From Corydoras sp. C115 (lineage: Eukaryota; Chordata; Actinopteri; Siluriformes; Callichthyidae): a stretch of 64,000 nucleotides of DNA. The stretch is from contig JAFMOC010000002.1 of the NCBI GenBank assembly GCA_019802505.1, positions 4,820,501 through 4,884,500 on the forward strand. Direction: 5' to 3'. Position numbers and translations under genes: made by a program. Below, one piece after another: positions 53,665-64,000 of this stretch; position 1 is the first letter of the stretch, and each line of letters opens with the position of its first letter. The notes beneath the pieces were generated by a model that was not told where the DNA came from, searched no databases, and worked only from the letters and a program-made list of their open reading frames with translations.

Positions 53665-56600
53665 TTATTTTTTTTTTTTTATTGCTCTTATATTTTTATA
53701 CCTAAATTTGTATTCTACATTTTAGATTTATATTATATAACACTGCTATATTTAATTATGTTTTGTGTGTGTTTCTAACGTAATATTTACATTTATAAAA
53801 AATTTTATTCTACCACTTAGGGTAAATTGGGTCCATGAAACAGAATTTCGTTTACATTTCATGTTTACATTTTCAAAGTCTCCTTGAATCCTTGACAACT
53901 GAATTAGCTCTAACTTAGAGTGGTGATGACATCACCGACTCTAGATTCTCCCATATAAATGAATGGTGTGAAATTCAAAGTGTGATATAAAGTGAACGAA
54001 AAGCGCAATCTGTCTGTAAATTTGGATTTTTGTAAACATTTACCCTGAATCCAAGCCTCTGGAGTTTTATGGCTGTAAATAGCCGAGTTAGAGCAGTTTG
54101 GCCCAATTAATTTCCTATGTGGATTTTTGCATCATCATTACCTACATAACGGTGTTCGAATGGAGTCTGTATGTTGAGAAGTTCGATCTGCATTAATTGC
54201 ACAAATTCCGCTCAAGAATAATAATATCACTTTGAGGAATAACAAAAGAGGGCTTTTCCAGCTCTCTAATAGGAAAATCGAGAATAACAATGCTTATGTT
54301 TAAAATTGTGCAGAATGTTCTGTTTTTAATAAGTACATCAATAAATAATTCAATTGCCCAGAGTATGTCTAAACTTTAAAAAGGTGCAATAAATATGTCT
54401 TATTTAATATTTTTATCTATTTAGTGTACTGTATTAAACTTATTAATTGATACCTTCAAAATATTTAAAATTTGTCATTGACCCATATGTGACTTGCATG
54501 TAGGTCATAAACCAAACACAACCATGCACTGCAACGATCAATTGTTAAGAACAGTGCAATACAGCAAGTGCACAAACAGAGAATCAACAAAAAATTAGAA
54601 GCTTGGTTTAAACGTGAAAAAGAAAAACATCCTTCCTGTAAATCAACCTACTGCTGTTCAGATGTAACTCAGCCTTGGCTCTGAGTACTTCTCCTAAAAA
54701 GTGAGTTCAAAATTATGACATGATCTAAGCTATAATTACAGGTATTTACATCCTAGAATACCTTTTTTACCTTTTGACTAGCACACTCACCTTTCTCCAG
54801 ATTTCGAAGAAGGTCTTCATAGTGCTGTGTTGTCTTTTTGTACTCTCTCTCAGTCTGTATGCGCTCATCTGGGCTTAAGAGTTGCGAGTTCTGAGTGTCT
54901 CGCAGAAAGTCCTGATAGTGAAGGTCCAGATTCCTCAAGATCTGTTTGTATTCTTCCACTTTCATGGTCTTCAGCTGCAAAATCATTAAAATATTGTGAT
55001 GTTTAAACATCAGGTATATTTTATTTTAAAATGTTACTGTAGATACTAACTAAATTAAATCTGAGGCCAATATACAGTGTCAGGAATCAAACACAGACTG
55101 GGTAATATATGGTTGGAGAATGATTCTCAACACAGCAATGGCACTGATGTGAAGGTAAATTAGTGTGTGCTGCACTGGTATAAGTGGATCAGATGCAGTG
55201 GTGATGTTGGAATTTTTATGCACCTCTGTGTAACTGCTATATTTTGAATAGGCATAAAGATGTCTAGCATAGTTTGTAGCACCAGAGCAATCTCTGATAG
55301 TGTGGATAGAGTGTATTAAAACTTATAAATAATGTATAGAGCAGGGGTGCTCAATACGTCGATCGCAAAGGGGTGTCAGGTAGATCGTGATGGAGGTTTG
55401 AAAAAAAAAAAAAGTGCTTTTTTTTACAGCACAGTATCTGAAGCGCTTATACACACACGCGCACACATTCACACACAATGTGATTCATTCTGAATCTCTA
55501 TCCCTGTGCAAGTGATCAGTCTGCCCCCCCCCCGTGACTCTCGCTGTTCGGTATGTGGCCACACCTCCGTGCCTAAATCCGAAGCACTGCCTCGAGAATC
55601 ATCTACATTAGATAGTTTCTGTTTGTGACAAGACGAGTTAAGGACGAGTGAAGCTCAAAAAGAACTAAAATGTTCCACTTTCATTTAGAGTGGGTGGGTG
55701 AATATTTTTTTACAATGTCAAACTCAAAATGCATTTGCTTTTACTAATGTTCATGTTCTGTTTGGGGGCAGCACAGTGGCTTAGTGGTTAGCATGTTCTC
55801 CTCTCAGCGCTAGGGATTCCCGGTTCGAATCCCAATTTGGGTGGAGTTTCCATGTTCTCCCCGTGTCCACGTGGCTTTCCTCCGGTTTCTTCCCACAGTC
55901 CAAAAACATGGATCAAGGTCAATTGAATTCTCCAAATTGCCCCATATAGAGTGTGTTTGTGTGTGTGAGTGAGTGCCCAGTGATAGATTGGCGTCCCCCG
56001 ACATTCTCCCCTGGATGGACATGGGGATCCCCCCCCCACGCAACCCTAATAGAGGATAAAGCGGAAGATAATGGATGGATGGATGGATGTTCTGTTTGGG
56101 GAAATGTGGGTTACAGTGATTGTTTTACATTTGTGCTGTATACTGTGTGTTTGGGTGTAATAAAATCAGGTTTTCTCCATGCTATTTGCTGGAATGTGTT
56201 TAATAAAAGAGCAATTCTAACAGATTCGACAATACTAACATGATGTGTGTAAACAGGTTTCAATATAAAAGCCTAAAAAATAGAGATTGACCCCGGTAGA
56301 TCTCGATGACCTGTCCAATGGAAAAGTAGATCTCGGGCTAGAAAAGTGTGGGCACCCCGGTATAGAGGGTCTGACCGTAGCAGCATAAAAACACACAACA
56401 TCACCACAAGTCACTGCAGTAGGTAAGGGCACTCAACCACCCTACACTTTCTCCAGCCTCAAGACATGCTTATGTGCTCTGATTATCACCAAGTCCTAGT
56501 TTGCCAATGACTGGCACACACAAATTAGCTACTTATCACATGGTAGTATAATTCTTGAAGGTTAATTTGTATGTGTGCACTGGTGATTTAGTCACACCTT

Positions 56601-59600
56601 TTTGTTGTAGTAAATGTACATTTGCACTAATTAACTTAAATTACCTGTCCTTGATTTGGCTCACGTCAGTACTGAAAATACATACTCGTACCGATTGTAC
56701 CCAGAACTGCTCTGTTTTTTGTTATTTTTTGGATCTTGACAGGTCTCAAACATTTTGACTTGAAATTTTTTTACTTTACAGCTATAAATTATTTGCAGTA
56801 TCGATATATTGTTGCAATTGCATTACTGTAAATCCTATTCATTGCAAGTATTATTATGAATGGTTTAAATTTCTATACAACTTCAGAAGTACAACTCAAA
56901 GTCTTTACTTAGTTATTTAAGATATGGGATATAAAATTTTTATAGTTTACACATTACAAAATAAGTATGTACAATTAAATAATGTAAAATAAATTGAATT
57001 ATGTTTTAGGAATGGAACTGAATTGTGAGTAGTGTGTAGTTATACTTTTCATAATATGTTCTTATAAACACTGAACACTGCATTATTCAACCCCAGCCTT
57101 CACTGAAAATAAACCTCAAATATTTAAGCCATTGCAGACTGATTATTTAACATGCAGTCCTAATGACAAAAACTAGTTTCCGAGGATTATTATTGTTATA
57201 TGTACAGAACTATGTGATGACTAACTATAGTGATGTTCCAGGATCGGATAAGTTGGATGTCTCTCATCAGGTACTGCCAGGAAAGTAAGCTCTTCATATC
57301 ACCATGTAGTGTCTGCCAGAGAATTGACATTTGCTGCACACTGGAATCTAGACTGCAATGACACATAAGACCAGGAGCTTTGTTTAATACAAGAGCTTAT
57401 GTACTGCACATCAGATCTTAAACTGGTAGTAAACTTTAGTGCCACTACTCACCTAGAAACGCTCTCCACAGCCTCTTTGTTCACTGGAGGAACAATGAAG
57501 CACACTGAAGGAACGGTGGCCTCACTTCCAAACTGGTTCAAAACCTTCCACTTGTTGGGTTCTGAGTTGTTCAGGAGTGCACACTCATCACCTTTGTGCA
57601 CAGTGATCTATTCACACAAATCACAAGTGAGCATAGAGTAATAATGGCATGCCCTCTACCCAAATTCTGAATGTTTAAAGGCGTACACAAACCTCCATCT
57701 GTTTAAAATCACACACAGCCTGAATGGGCAGTTTGCCCTTGATAGGGGTGGTGGGATTGCGTGGTTTGAGCTGGACAATGCTCTTTGCCTTTCTGTTTAG
57801 ACCGGCAATGTGGGTCTTCATCTCATTAAGTTGTTCTTTCTCCTCCTAAAAGACAGAGCTGTGAGTAATACAGTGCACTACAAATCAATATTGATCTGAA
57901 AAATAATCACAGATAAAAATTCTGACCACAGCGTCCTGCAGCAAGTCCTCCAGGCGGGTGGCTGTGGTAGAACGATCACATGTGTACTTTTTCTTAATGC
58001 TATCTTGCATCTTTTTTATCTTCCCCTCTGTCTCCTTGACGTCTGTGAAAAACTGGATAAAGAATATAAACACACCATTAATTAGTGTAGATAAAATGAG
58101 GTTTTGAGGTGCTTGAGTGGCACACTAATGCACTAAGTGTTCAGTGTAATTGAAAGCAGACTGAAAGTAAGGTCCCATGTTATATTTTTAATATGACAAA
58201 CCTTTTTTGCGTTTAAAATGTCAACTTCCATTTAAGAATCAAAAGCACTTTATCGATTTATACATATTTATTCGATTGTTATACATATTAGAAATTTGTC
58301 CTGGTGAGAGCACACATATGTAACAACAATGCAAACTGTTAAGAAGTATTGCACAAATATGAAATAAAACAGCAAAAGAAAAATTTGCTGGGCCAAACAT
58401 GGAACACTTTAAAACATATACTCACTGACCATTTTATAATGAACTAAAACTCTCTGTTATTACACAGTGTTTGTTGTATAAAATATATGCACTTTGTGAA
58501 CCCCTTTATGTTGATGTTTTAATCAATAGTTTGTCTAATGAACTACTGTTCCTGATATTATATCTACAAGGCATTTAAATGAAGCAGCATTAAGGTCTGA
58601 TCCACTCCAACAATGCAACAAACATATAACTACCATTTCAGTGTCACTGCAATGCTGAGAAACACCCACCACTCAAAAAGTACCTGCTGAGTGGCGGTTC
58701 TGAAATCAAAGTAAAGAGGACTAAAGTATGTAGAGAAACTGATGGAATATACTATGCAAGTGCAGACTTAAAATGTGTATTGACTCTAAAAAAATGTGCA
58801 TTGACTGAAAAATTACACGATTAAGTGGCCGCTTAGAGTTCAAATCACCACAAAATACACTCCAAGCTTTTGCACTACACTTTTTGACAAAGGTTAAATA
58901 TTTTAATATTTGCAGTCATTATTCCACTCAAGAACTATCCCAAATCATTTTTTACATTACTTTCCAAATCATTCCACACAGGACATGTTTCAAACGATTG
59001 AGAGCGTGTCTCCTACAGATTTGTCATTATTAAATTTAAGTAGAACTTGGTAGTAAACTAAATGTTAATGATTCTGGTGCCCATCCTGTTTTTGCTTATA
59101 TTGTCAACCTTACATTCTGGTATCCTTGCACTTTTTCCATGAATAATGTCATTTTGTTTCAGTCGTAAAGTACTGCAGGTAAGCAGGAAAAATAACAGAC
59201 CTGATAATAAGCTGTGTTTTCCTTAAGATGAGCCTCAATACAGCAGCATAACTGAAGGATCCAACTCCACTGTGTCTGCAGCGCAGCAGTAAAAGCCTAA
59301 AGGCAAATCTGAGTATGAATACACAAGTTCTGAAGAAGAAGAAAAATTCTATAGTGATAAACCAGTACCTCAACAGTCTTTTTGCCAGGGTGACCTTCTT
59401 TAATGAGTCTGTCCCCTGACAACTGAATGTCACTGATCTTCTTTTCTCTAAGCTCCAGCTCTCGCATCAGTGCCTATGATGAAAGCACCCACAAGTTTAC
59501 ACATCTCTGCAATTCATGCAATTCATCATTCATCCATAATAATATACAGTGTACATACTGAGTAGTTCTCTTTCTTGGCAGTCATGTTGGTGTTACGATC

Positions 59601-60187
59601 GCTCCAGTCATAGTTAACCTCTTCCTCCTCCTTATCATTGAGCCACATGAGCTCTTTAGTGGCAGCACTGACAAAAGCGTACAGCTGATCCAAGTTTCTC
59701 AAACGAGACTTAGATGAGTTCTACACAGTAACATTAAATAATCAAAATTTAACATTTGTTGAAAGGAAAGAAGATGCAGAATTATTTACTGGAAGTTTAC
59801 TTACCAGAAGCCTGGCATATTGGAGATCCAGTTTAGCCAGATATTCTCTGTATGTACTCTTATTGACAGAAGAGAGCTGATTCTGTTACAAACACACAAA
59901 CACACACTACAGTTAATGACCATCACATAAATAACTTCCACAGTAAGAATGCAACAACTAGGAGATATAGTGCTATTTTTTAACATTAGAAAATTGTAAT
60001 AAAGCAGCTCCATAGAACTGTAGGAACATTTTGCAACAACTTTGGTCAGTGCCACACAGTAACACAAAGCCAAAAAAATCTCACCACTACTAAATACACT
60101 TTAAACTCACTTAAATAAGAGGCCCAAACACATATATTATTTAATCCTCATTGGTAATAGATAATACACATTTTAAATAAAAAAATG

Positions 60188-60245
<58 letters not shown>

Positions 60246-63200
60246 GTTTTACTTTTACCATTTATGACAATAGCATAAATGTTTCCAAAGTATAATGGTT
60301 ATAAGATTTGACTGGTTTAATGTCTATTAAGCATTATCCCCCAACATCATGTTACACTTACTTCTCGCATTCCCAATTCTCTAATAGAATCACTTTCTGT
60401 GCATTTTTAGGGGTCTTACCTCATCAGCTCGTGCTCGTTCAATCTTGGCTTTAAAGTCTTCCACTGTCTGGTGAAGGCCACGATGGCTTCCCAACTGAGA
60501 CTCTACAGTGGGTAGATCTGAGCCCCACTCTGCAGTTTCGATCCGCCGCTGATTTTCCTCCACCCATGCCAGAAGATCCTGGGCATAGCGTAACGTCACA
60601 TCATCCTGCTCTGGTCGTCCACGCTGGCTCAATACCGTCTCGGTTTTTATGAAAGTTGACTTTTCAGGTCTCATGTTGAAATCGCTGAACAGGTTGACCA
60701 GACGGTCATGAAGTCTGTAAACCCTGGGTAGATTTTTAGCATATAGTTAGCTATGTATAGTTTTTATATATATTATTAGAAAATTAATGGCATTTGTCTG
60801 CCCACCTGCGGTACATCTGTTCAGCCTGTATGTGATGCCCATCTTTCAAAATCTGCACGTCATTAAAGAGCAGACGGATCATACCATCAGCTTTGTTCAG
60901 GCCTCTCTCCACTTCGCCACTGTTTTGTGCTGGCTTTCCTGCATTTAACAGTCGGATGTCCTACAAACAAAACATAATAACTAAATATCATGTAATTACA
61001 ATTCTGCCCAATAAACCCTGTAAAAATCCTACATCTAATAAAAATTATTTTAGCCATCAGTCCTGATTGGTGAAAAAATTCAGATTAATCTAAAATTCAA
61101 ATAAAGTTGAACCATTATTCTTTTAGTTATGCTACATTTTACACATTTTATACATAAATATAGGCTACTCATGACTCTCTTTGCTCAGGGTATGACAGTT
61201 CACAGGTTATATAGGTTAGTGGCTATACAAATTTTATTATGGTATTCCTGATGTCTGTGTGGGTTACAGGGCAAATAACTTTTTAAATCTGATCCTGAAC
61301 AACAAGGGTAAGTGTGTGGTGCCATGTGATGGATTGGCACAATGCCCATAATGTGTTAGAGCAATCCTGATGATAATGGATAGGGTGTAAAGTATAGAAC
61401 AGATGTATATTAATTCTGAGGACTCTAAAATACATATTTAAAACATAGATACAAATTTGTTTAAAGAACTTGAATAGGTAATTTGAGTAAACACAAAGCA
61501 ACACATTTTCAACATCTTTAAAACGTCTACTTTATTCCTGCTCTCAACTCCCCTTAATTCATTATTGATGGCTACTAAAAATTCAACACAACCTTGATAC
61601 TTGATTAAAAAAAAGCATTACAATTCATTTTAAATATATCCAAATGGTGTAACGAAGAATATGCATATATTTCATTAATGTATGTAATCCACCAGTAGTC
61701 TTAAAATATATTTATTAAAATATTTTTTATATTCTGTATTAGTGCTTATGGGTTGACACGGACATCGACACTTATAGGCATGATCTTTTCATGCAACATT
61801 ACATAAATACTTTGTGCATTACATTTGTCAATGCTTACTTTTTAGTTATTAGTTTTTCTGTTTTTTATAACAGTTGTAAATTTGTGAACTTGACTCACCG
61901 ACTGCAGGAGCTTCTCCATTTGGTTCATCTGCTCCTCACATACACCTGAGTCAAGCTGTACTTTATTGACTATTCGCTGAAGCCCCTCTAACCTAAAACA
62001 AAGAGCAATTTCATTTAAATCTGAGAAATACATTGAAACAACATTACTGACATGGCATTTTAGCTCAGAAAACTTACATCCTTCCTGAATGTAGCAAGTA
62101 CTCATATGGTGCTGTCACAAATGCCATGAAGAAAACTATAAATTCACACTCCACACAACAGACATTTAAACAGAGCTTTTTGTCACCAGCCTGAGTGTTT
62201 TGTGGCTCTAAATTGAATATTTAGTGAGCTGAGTATATGAGATGCTGACTCATCATTCCACAGTCCCAGCTCAAGAAATGAACGTTACTGTGAGCTACAT
62301 TACTCAAATTAACATGCCACCTTGTGACTGGACAAACAACAACCAAAATGCCCTGCTAGCTGTTTCTATAGCTCAGTATACACTGAACGGCCACAATATT
62401 AAAAATACCTTCTTGTGCAATATAGTTACACTGTGCATTTCCACAATTTTAGACTATTTAAAGTTTTTCTACAATCTTTGTTATCCTCATTTTGGAGTGG
62501 TTAGCACTTTGAGATTTCAATGTAATGTAAAATCAAATGTAAAGTGAAAATCAATGTATTACTATTATTATTAGTGGTGTGGCTGCATTTTAAATACTGT
62601 AAATGCAGCAGTTCTGTTAAATGAAAACATTTTGACAGTTAAAAACTATCCGTTATTAATTGATATTTCTGAAAATGCTGCAGGTTCAACTCATTTTTGT
62701 GGGAAAATAAATCAAACAAACATTTGTTTTGTCCTGATTGGGTGTGATCTCTCACCTTTCCTAAGTCATATCTCCATTACTACACATTTACTTACAAAGC
62801 ATCCAATTACAGTTGAAAATTTCTGGATAAACAGCAAGTGTACGTAAATATGCGTTATCAGTTGTTTTGGGTTGAGAGAGATTTATTTTAAAACAAAATA
62901 CTTATGAAAACACTAATGTATCACCAACCTTAAGAATCAAGCAAATGGCATTCTGTTTGCACAAAATGACTAAGGGATCTTTTCTAAATTCTTGTTATAT
63001 GTTGGATAGCTAATGCATAAGCATGAATTGTCCATATTTTGTTGACCTAGTACTGCACTATAAAACTAGTGCCCAGTTTAAACATTTTATTAATGACCAA
63101 AGATCTATTTTGCCTACTCTGGTTACACAAATTGGAATTTGTACTCCACATTTAAGCCATCTGTGTAGTGAAACACACATATACCCACACACTGGTAAAT

Positions 63201-63905
63201 TGAGCATGCATGCATGCCCTTGTGTATAACGACCCAGGGAACAGCTGGGGATGACCTAGGACCCTTCAGCCATAGTATGTAGTGGGACGGGAAATCAATC
63301 TGGGGACCTTCAAGACACAAGGCTGGTTCCTTAAACAAGCCTATGACTGCCCCATGACTGGCTGTGCAACAACACATAAACCACCACATCTGCTACTGTT
63401 TTTAAAAAGGGCAAGCCTGAACCTATCAAAGTTTATTGTATAATATTCTGAATATAGTGTTTATTAAATTCCAGCACCTTTATTCACTCACCTCTCAAAT
63501 TCAGTTCTCAGCAGCCTCTCACGCTCAAGAATGGCCACATGAAGTCGACCCCATTCTTTCTCCACATCAATGGGGTGGTAACCAGGGGGCACTTTGATCT
63601 GACCAGTTTGAACTGCACTCTGTAGTCAATCAAAATAAAAATGATTTAAAAAACTCAATGTTATCGGGGCATTTAGGAAAATGTCTTAAAAAAGAAATTA
63701 AAAGAAAAGAAAAGGTATTTTAATTCTACTCTAGCTTCAAAAAGTTTAATCAGTAATTGCAATAAACAGATAAAATGATTAGTGTTTCATGTAGGATGGG
63801 AGCACTAACCTCAAAAGACTGGTAAATCAGTTTGGAGCGATCCTTGTCAGACTCCTTGGCTGGAAGTTCAGATTCTTTAAATCTTAAGAACTGATGCCAC
63901 AGGAT
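35966..63905 (-). CDS. plec: plectin, 3' part of gene (plakin domain, coiled-coil rod, plakin repeats)
   Basis: Plectin is a giant cytolinker that ties intermediate filaments to actin, hemidesmosomes and other junctions. Coding exons read here, from 5' to 3': 63810-63905, 63492-63619, 61899-61992, 60806-60960, 60420-60723, 59805-59882, 59559-59720, 59369-59473, 59201-59296, 57927-58052, 57693-57845, 57453-57607, 57226-57352, 54791-54974, 52221-52378, 51893-52068, 51612-51750, 50624-50980, 50231-50314, 50019-50123, 49057-49155, 42679-46032 and 35966-42088. Every junction is GT-AG and the phases close. The identification rests on the separate 3.35 kb rod exon, six plakin-repeat modules in the last exon, and the Gly-Ser-Arg tail, a combination known from plectin and not from dystonin, MACF1 or desmoplakin. 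The actin-binding (calponin homology) exons and all promoters lie beyond the right edge, so this gene is partial. Teleosts often carry two plectin copies; which one this is cannot be told. Confidence 0.95.
42193..42540. mobile_element. Tc1-type MITE between the plectin rod and last exons
   Basis: Left end TATGTGACCAATAGTATATG and right end CACTTTTGGTCATA are inverted repeats of the GACCAAAAGT type with TA ends. It makes up about 350 bp of the 590-bp intron between the two giant plectin exons. Confidence 0.55.
42679..46032 (-). CDS. plec: plectin giant rod exon (coiled coil)
   Basis: One uninterrupted exon of 3354 bases (1118 codons, phase 0 at both ends). The product is almost entirely heptad-repeat coiled coil rich in Glu, Lys, Gln, Ala and Arg, which mediates parallel dimerisation of plectin. 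Strongly conserved blocks include ANEALRLRLQAEEEAHKK, AINEATRLKTEAEIALKEKE, RDKDNTQKFL-like and ARLSVEAQEAARLRQ-like stretches. Acceptor at 46033-46040 (reading AAACAG) and donor GTATCG at 42678. This exon is skipped in the known rodless plectin splice form; both ends being phase 0 would allow the same here. Open frames on the opposite strand across this exon are shadows caused by its skewed composition. Confidence 0.95.
46638..46713. repeat. (CA)n(TA)n microsatellite
   Basis: About 55 bases of AC followed by TA units, in the intron just upstream of the plectin rod exon. Confidence 0.97.
47326..47433 (-). mobile_element. SINE 3' fragment with target duplication
   Basis: About 108 bases of the family's 3' end (TCTCCCGC..GGACAGGGCGCC), flanked by TGTGTAGTATTT at 47314-47325 and 47434-47445, a 5'-truncated insertion in the intron before the plectin rod exon. 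Confidence 0.82.
48351..48702. mobile_element. MITE with inverted repeats
   Basis: TCATAGGCAAAAGTATAGGC at the left is complemented by GCCCATACTTTTGTTATGA at the right. The interior is AT-rich and includes a poly-T tract at 48449-48475. Confidence 0.5.
49057..54974 (-). CDS. plec: plectin plakin-domain exons, C-terminal spectrin repeats to rod
   Basis: Eight exons: 54791-54974, 52221-52378, 51893-52068, 51612-51750, 50624-50980, 50231-50314, 50019-50123 and 49057-49155. Conserved plectin stretches include LHYQDFLRDTQ in the first, IRNTQGAEDILKK in the fourth, RQRELEQLGRQLGYYRES and IQAVPIAD in the fifth, and LTSQYIKFI in the last. Phases run 1, 0, 2, 0, 0, 0, 0, 0 at the exon ends, so from 50624 leftwards every junction is phase 0. 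Any exon of this block could therefore splice in frame to another phase-0 acceptor downstream, which matters for the adjacent spectrin-rod exons. Confidence 0.93.
52379..54790 (-). other. plec: 2.4-kb plectin intron
   Basis: Contains the (TA)n tract at 53605 and otherwise AT-rich unique-looking sequence without exon-like segments. Confidence 0.7.
53605..53660. repeat. (TA)n microsatellite
   Basis: Uninterrupted TA units followed by a T-rich tract. Confidence 0.95.
55120..55330 (+). repeat. dispersed repeat, second copy
   Basis: TGCACTGGTATAAGTGGATCAGATGCAGTGGTGATG matches the complement of the 17940 copy. It abuts the hAT element. Confidence 0.45.
55342..56359. mobile_element. hAT-type non-autonomous element with 8-bp duplication
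   Basis: Terminal inverted repeats CAGGGGTGCTCAA and its counterpart GGGCACCCCG bound the element, and GTATAGAG is duplicated at 55334-55341 and 56360-56367, the 8-bp signature of hAT transposition. Sub-terminal GTAGATC motifs occur at both ends. No transposase frame is visible. A SINE is inserted inside. Confidence 0.78.
55768..56086 (+). mobile_element. tRNA-derived SINE nested in a hAT element
   Basis: Same family, flanked by the 15-bp duplication ATGTTCTGTTTGGGG at 55753-55767 and 56087-56101. Lies wholly inside the hAT-type element at 55342-56359. Confidence 0.88.
57226..58052 (-). CDS. plec: plectin plakin-domain exons, spectrin repeat and embedded SH3
   Basis: Four exons: 57927-58052, 57693-57845, 57453-57607 and 57226-57352. 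The first ends in the TRLEDLLQDA motif. The second carries IVQLKPRNP and the start of the SH3 fold (AVCDFKQ). The third continues the SH3 with HKGDEC, NKWKVL and VPSVCFIVPP. The fourth resumes the spectrin repeat (MKSLLSWQYLMRDIQLIRSW). In plakins this SH3 sits inside a spectrin repeat and lacks the usual proline-peptide pocket. The donor of 57226-57352 (GTTAGT) is slightly weak but in phase with the next exon. Confidence 0.92.
58430..58720 (-). repeat. dispersed repeat, third copy
   Basis: GGTCTGATCCACTCC, TTTCAGTGTCACTGCAATGCTGAG and CCACCACTC resemble the same repeat in reverse. Lies in the intron between plectin exons 59201 and 58052. Confidence 0.4.
59201..63905 (-). CDS. plec: plectin plakin-domain exons, N-terminal spectrin repeats
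   Basis: Nine exons (63810-63905, 63492-63619, 61899-61992, 60806-60960, 60420-60723, 59805-59882, 59559-59720, 59369-59473, 59201-59296) encode the first spectrin repeats of the plakin domain. Recognisable plectin stretches include PPGYHP with VEKEWG in the second exon, EQMYR and RVYRLHDRL across the fourth-fifth junction, LLAWVEENQRRI in the fifth, LMWLNDKEEEEV in the seventh, and LQTQWSW followed by LQLCCCIEAHLKEN in the ninth. For 60420-60723 two acceptors are possible, ten bases apart; I chose the upstream one because it restores the conserved RVYRLH junction in frame. In the family this domain binds partners such as integrin beta-4 at hemidesmosomes. Confidence 0.93.
60191..60241. repeat. 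(TA)n microsatellite
   Basis: Uninterrupted TA units in the intron between plectin exons 60420 and 59882. Confidence 0.95.
61993..63491 (-). other. plec: 1.5-kb plectin intron
   Basis: Contains the SINE remnant at 63226. Nothing else was recognised. Confidence 0.7.
63226..63410 (-). mobile_element. tRNA-derived SINE remnant, third type
   Basis: The minus strand reads GGGGCAGTCATAGGCTTG, then AACCAGCCTTGTG and ATTGATTTCCC, which fits a decayed pol III A-box/B-box head of a fish SINE. The two boxes are imperfect, so it is old. Confidence 0.45.
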
Positions 63906-64000
63906 CTACAACATAGCAAAAAGAACCTTTAAGTTACCTTCTAATATTCTCCATTTGGCCTAAATAGGACTTGAGTGCATAATGTATTACACAATACAAC

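Noticed and set aside
35966..63905. Identification as dystonin (BPAG1) instead of plectin
   Set aside because: Dystonin's epithelial form has two plakin-repeat modules and no separate 3.35-kb rod exon of this sequence. Six modules and the tail sequence fit plectin.

Overview
This window is vertebrate nuclear DNA, most likely from a ray-finned fish. It has GT-AG introns, long AT-rich introns, (TA)n, (CA)n and GATA microsatellites, Tc1, hAT and MITE elements, LTR remnants, and at least a dozen copies of one tRNA-derived SINE. I cannot name the species. All protein-coding exons I can support lie on the minus strand, so the biology reads from base 64000 down to base 1.

Right half (63905 down to 35966): the 3' two thirds of a plectin gene. 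Nineteen small exons encode the plakin domain (spectrin repeats plus the embedded SH3). They are followed by the two signature giant exons of plectin: a 3.35 kb coiled-coil rod exon (42679-46032) and a 6.1 kb last exon (35966-42088) with six plakin-repeat modules (five B-like, one C-like) and the Gly-Ser-Arg tail. The actin-binding exons lie beyond the right edge.

Left half (about 30470 down to 350, continuing off the left edge): a second run of minus-strand exons encoding spectrin repeats. These match, in order, the start of the spectrin-repeat rod of the spectraplakins MACF1 and dystonin. Fourteen consecutive exons between 9070 and 350 have intact splice sites and consistent phases. The rod can be entered two ways. 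One is a chain of small exons (30470 to 26001) lying between the plectin stop codon and the rod. The other is a self-contained first coding exon (9289-9849) that starts with an N-myristoylation-type sequence. Plectin in mammals has no such rod, so this resembles the dystonin/MACF1 layout (plakin domain, plakin-repeat exon, spectrin rod) in one plectin locus. This is the main candidate for something undescribed.

The introns hold a dense layer of mobile DNA. There are two solo LTRs with 5-bp target duplications and two less certain ones. A Tc1-like element carries a SINE inside its inverted repeat, a hAT element with an 8-bp duplication carries a SINE, and a MITE is split by a SINE. Several MITEs and older SINE fragments are also present. 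Exon coordinates were read by eye from splice consensus and reading phase; ends may be off by a few bases where two acceptors are possible.
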